A stretch of DNA of 64,000 nt. It comes from Gelidibacter salicanalis. GTDB lineage: Bacteria > Bacteroidota > Bacteroidia > Flavobacteriales > Flavobacteriaceae. The notes under the pieces were generated by a model that had not been told where the DNA came from, searched no databases, and was given only the letters and a program-made list of their open reading frames with translations. Position 1 is the first letter of the stretch. The number at the start of each line of letters is the position of its first letter. The DNA lies in contig NZ_VORX01000003.1 of NCBI RefSeq assembly GCF_007997285.1, positions 558,001 through 622,000 on the forward strand, read 5' to 3'. This document shows positions 61,637 through 64,000 of the stretch, in pieces. The position numbers and the translations under genes were made by a program.

Positions 61637-62128
61637 TTATAAGCTAAATGTAGCACCTAAATTAAACACAAACTGGTTATGGATCAGGTGTGCTGGATTT
61701 ATAATGTCATTATCGTATTTTGCTAATGGAAATACGGACTCGGCATAAATTCCAAAACCATCAGAGAAAAAATAGCGCGCGCCTACATGACCTCCAAAAT
61801 TCTTTAAACTCAAGTTTAAACCTGGATAAAGATCAAAGTTTTCATCAATGTTTAAAACACTTCCTAAGTGGGCATTTAAACGCCCTTTGATATCAAAACG
61901 ATCTCCAAAACTGGCATCTAATTCTTCCTTAACACCTAAAGCATAGGCTCCCGAAAGACCTACAGAAATGTTTTCGCCCAATCCGTAGTCAAAAGCGACA
62001 TTTATTCCTGTTGCATTTTCTTGAATATTGGCACCAATTTGTAATTTGTTATCCGTATTACCTTTAAAAGCCTGTGCATTTGCAAAAGAAACGCTTAATA
62101 TGCTTAATAGTACAATTAGTTTTTTCAT
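61637..62128 (-). CDS. Small outer-membrane beta-barrel, DUF6646-like
   Basis: A 163-residue protein with a signal peptide (KKLIVLLSILSVSFANA) and about eight amphipathic strands (LQIGANIQENATGINVAFDYGLGENISVGLSGAYAL, LNAHLGSVLNIDENFDLYPGLNLSLKNFGGHVGARYFF) ending HNQFVFNLGATFSL. It resembles a short flavobacterial OmpW/OmpA-barrel family (DUF6646) of unknown function. ATG 62128 is the start: the in-frame codon at 62158 lies inside the -7 box region (62156-62163). Confidence 0.75.
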   Translation of the reverse strand: MKKLIVLLSILSVSFANAQAFKGNTDNKLQIGANIQENATGINVAFDYGLGENISVGLSGAYALGVKEELDASFGDRFDIKGRLNAHLGSVLNIDENFDLYPGLNLSLKNFGGHVGARYFFSDGFGIYAESVFPLAKYDNDIINPAHLIHNQFVFNLGATFSL

Positions 62129-62155
62129 TATAAAATATTTGTGTTTTAGGTGAGG

Positions 62156-62163
62156 CAAAGATA
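62156..62163 (-). promoter_or_regulatory. -7 promoter box of the barrel gene
   Basis: TATCTTTG on the minus strand, an exact TAnnTTTG match, lies 27 bases before ATG 62128. Confidence 0.55.
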
Positions 62164-62187
62164 CTTATGTTTTTTAAAATGCAAATA

Positions 62188-63054
62188 CTATTGGCCTAAA
62201 GTCTTTTGGGTATTCTTAAACGCTTGTTCATTTTTCCACTCGATCCATTTTTGGCCTTTCAGCTTGCGCATCAACGTGTCAAAATGCCGCATGACGACAA
62301 TGTTATAGATTGCTTTTCCTAAATTCTTTGGATGTCTTGCGATGGCACGTAAACTCATGGAAAATCCAGGGGTCAGGTATTTCATATAATGCCAATAACC
62401 CTCCGGCATATAGAGTACTTCGCCATGGTTTAACTCCGTTTTGTAGCCTTTGGCATGTTTTAGCGCTGGCCATTTCTCAAAATCCGGATTGCTAAAGTCG
62501 ATGTCCTCTCTCGTAATTAAAGAATGTGGAATTTTGTACAGGTATTTATTCTGATTTTGATCGAATAATATGCACAATTTTTTGCCACTAAAATGGAAAT
62601 GGAATATATTGGCTAAATCAATATCATAATGCATAAACGTGTGCGAATCCTGACCGCCAAAAAAAAGCATGGGCAAGCCCTTCATCAGTTTGAGACCAAA
62701 ATCAGGATAGGAATAGTCTTTTTGAAGTTGGGGAATTTCCTTTAATGCGTTCCATAAAAAAATTCGGAATTTGGTGGGTTCACGTTTAAGTAGATCAATA
62801 TAGTCCGCCATTTTCATTTTGGCGTGAGGCTCATTAAAACCATCCTCATGATGCACGGGACGGTCATCATAAAGCGGTACAATTTTATCACCAGCAATAG
62901 TTTTAATGTAATCTAAACTCCATTTCTCATAAGCTGGCCAATCTTCAATAAAGTGCTCAATGACGACAGGTTTTTGAGGCTTAAAGTAATTTTTTATAAA
63001 ATCTTCCTTGGTAATAGTCTTTACACGGGGAATGTCTTTAAGGTCTAATTCCAA
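62188..63054 (-). CDS. JmjC-like cupin protein (Cupin_8)
   Basis: A 288-residue protein of the cupin-8/JmjC group. N-terminal VKTITKEDFIKNYFKPQKPVVIEHFIEDWPAYEKWSLDYI is the usual opening; the metal site is in FGGQDSHTFMHYDIDLANIFHFHFSGKKLCILFD (HxD, residues ~133-150) and HGEVLYMPEGYWHYMKYL (His, ~210). It would be an Fe(II)/2-oxoglutarate hydroxylase; the substrate is unknown. The only usable start is TTG at 63054: an in-frame TAA lies two codons upstream and no early ATG exists. Confidence 0.87.
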   Translation of the reverse strand: MELDLKDIPRVKTITKEDFIKNYFKPQKPVVIEHFIEDWPAYEKWSLDYIKTIAGDKIVPLYDDRPVHHEDGFNEPHAKMKMADYIDLLKREPTKFRIFLWNALKEIPQLQKDYSYPDFGLKLMKGLPMLFFGGQDSHTFMHYDIDLANIFHFHFSGKKLCILFDQNQNKYLYKIPHSLITREDIDFSNPDFEKWPALKHAKGYKTELNHGEVLYMPEGYWHYMKYLTPGFSMSLRAIARHPKNLGKAIYNIVVMRHFDTLMRKLKGQKWIEWKNEQAFKNTQKTLGQ

Positions 63055-63074
63055 AGTTTAAAAGTTTAGCCTGC

Positions 63075-63082
63075 AAAGTTAA
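63075..63082 (-). promoter_or_regulatory. -7 promoter box of the cupin gene
   Basis: TAACTTTG on the minus strand matches TAnnTTTG, 20 bases before the TTG start, which it supports. Confidence 0.5.
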
Positions 63083-63123
63083 GAAATCGTAAGTAATGCT
63101 TTTAAAAGGAATGTTAAATATTT

Positions 63124-63213
63124 GGGCGTTACTGCGCTAACGCGCCGTCGGGCTGTACGCTATACCTTTTTGCAAAAAAATGCAAAAAGGGTGCCGCTGC
63201 CATCCCTAACGCA
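63124..63213. repeat. Palindromic GC-richer intergenic element
   Basis: The outer arms GCGTTA (63126-63131) and TAACGC (63207-63212) enclose a GC-rich part (GCGCTAACGCGCCGTCGGGC) and a central hairpin CCTTTTTGCA/TGCAAAAAGG (63165-63190). It looks like the short structured intergenic elements scattered in flavobacterial genomes. It is also placed to end transcripts of bioB or the cupin gene. Confidence 0.55.
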
Positions 63214-63221
63214 ATTCCGGC

Positions 63222-64000
63222 TTATTTTAGAATTTTAGACTGCTGTTTGGCCACTTCATTACGTTCAATCTTATGTTCTGGGCGGGTCCATTTTGGCTTT
63301 TCACCTAAAGCTTGAAATTGAGATTCTGCTGCTTCCACGGTTTGAGGTTGTACCTTTTTAGTAAATGGCTTTTGCGGATTAAGGCCTAAAGCTTCAAACA
63401 TTTTCAGGTCTTCATTTACGTCAGGGTTTGGTGTGGTCAATAGTTTATCGCCAGCAAAGATGGAATTAGCTCCAGCAAAGAAACACATAGCTTGGCCTTC
63501 TCTACTCATTTGGGTGCGGCCTGCACTTAATCTGACTTGAGTTTCCGGCATTACAATTCTGGCCGTCGCTACCATACGGATCATATCCCAAATTTCAACA
63601 GGTTTTTCGTCCGCCAACGGGGTGCCTTCTACAGCAACGAGAGCATTAATAGGCACAGATTCTGGCTGCGGATTTAAAGTAGATAAGGCAACGAGCATAC
63701 CAGCGCGATCTTCAATTTTTTCTCCCATGCCAATAATTCCGCCACTGCATACGGTCACATTAGTTTTGCGCACGTTATCTATGGTTTGTAAGCGGTCTTC
63801 GTACCCTCGGGTTGAGATGACTTCTTTATAATATTCTTCTGAAGAATCTAAGTTGTGGTTATAAGCGTATAAACCTGCTTCAGCAAGACGGTGTGCCTGA
63901 TTTTCAGTAATCATGCCTAAGGTGCAACACACTTCCATTTCCAATTTATTGATGGTACGTACCATTTCCAAAACTTGGTCAAATTCAGCGCCATCCTTTA
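63222..64000 (-). CDS. bioB: Biotin synthase, C-terminal part (cut by window edge)
   Basis: The frame continues to the right edge, so the N-terminal part with the radical-SAM CxxxCxxC is missing. The visible 259 residues have the BioB core: [59 protein letters not shown] (cluster Cys), [15 protein letters not shown] and [35 protein letters not shown], with the SAGR Arg that binds the second cluster. It inserts sulfur into dethiobiotin. The C-terminal tail of ~55 residues ([19 protein letters not shown]) is longer than in E. coli. Confidence 0.93.
   Translation of the reverse strand, partial: KDGAEFDQVLEMVRTINKLEMEVCCTLGMITENQAHRLAEAGLYAYNHNLDSSEEYYKEVISTRGYEDRLQTIDNVRKTNVTVCSGGIIGMGEKIEDRAGMLVALSTLNPQPESVPINALVAVEGTPLADEKPVEIWDMIRMVATARIVMPETQVRLSAGRTQMSREGQAMCFFAGANSIFAGDKLLTTPNPDVNEDLKMFEALGLNPQKPFTKKVQPQTVEAAESQFQALGEKPKWTRPEHKIERNEVAKQQSKILK

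Overview
The window looks like the chromosome of a marine-type member of the Flavobacteriaceae (Bacteroidota). The evidence is a type IX secretion component (PorZ) and a large exported protein with a type A sorting tail, a SusC/TonB-type receptor, the short-chain type of L-threonine 3-dehydrogenase, several flavobacterial families of unknown function (THC0290_0291-like, DUF6646-like, DUF5670-like), low GC content, and repeated use of the Bacteroidota -7 promoter box TAnnTTTG a short distance before start codons. Genus and species cannot be read from it.

Layout. Bases 1-4.6 kb are accessory and visibly AT-rich: the 3' part of a type I restriction gene (hsdR, cut by the window edge), a uracil-DNA-glycosylase-fold protein, a detached tRNA 3' end with its terminator (probably the right attachment scar of an integrated island), a higBA toxin-antitoxin pair behind an array of palindromes, and the broken 3' end of a tyrosine recombinase. 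From 4.6 to 20 kb the window is dominated by signal transduction: two AraC-type regulators, two parallel receiver + histidine kinase modules (one kinase with about seven PAS domains and no membrane segment), a ferritin-like stress protein, L-threonine dehydrogenase, a tandem pair of exported PepSY-like proteins behind a possible sigma-54 promoter, the NtrC-type activator that probably drives it, and a convergent hybrid kinase. From 20 to 34 kb are lipoproteins, an M13 and an M28 peptidase, TPR, CBS and SDR proteins, Ssb, a histone-deacetylase-like hydrolase, a PiT-like membrane protein and a Ca2+/Na+ exchanger. From 34 to 49 kb are housekeeping genes (tex, NlpE/META lipoproteins, metG, an LD-carboxypeptidase, yraN, the yicC-gmk-nadD cluster, a thioesterase, an ArsC-like protein, metB) together with a 7-bp-period repeat array and a 599-residue protein of unknown function. 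From 49 to 64 kb are an outer-membrane protein, gdhA, the porZ-recO-TonB receptor run, a 1105-residue secreted multidomain protein, recX, a small beta-barrel, a JmjC-like cupin and the 3' part of bioB, cut by the right edge.

How the genes work together. The NtrC-type regulator, the hybrid kinase and the PepSY pair look like one envelope-sensing circuit: a palindromic CAGTTT cluster and a near-consensus -24/-12 promoter sit in front of the pair. PorZ (type IX secretion) and the sorting-tail protein at 57.6-60.9 kb are machinery and client of the same export route. The accessory left end combines restriction, a glycosylase-fold protein and toxin-antitoxin genes at a tRNA scar, the usual layout of a defence-carrying island. 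No complete tRNA, rRNA, CRISPR array or intact insertion sequence was seen.
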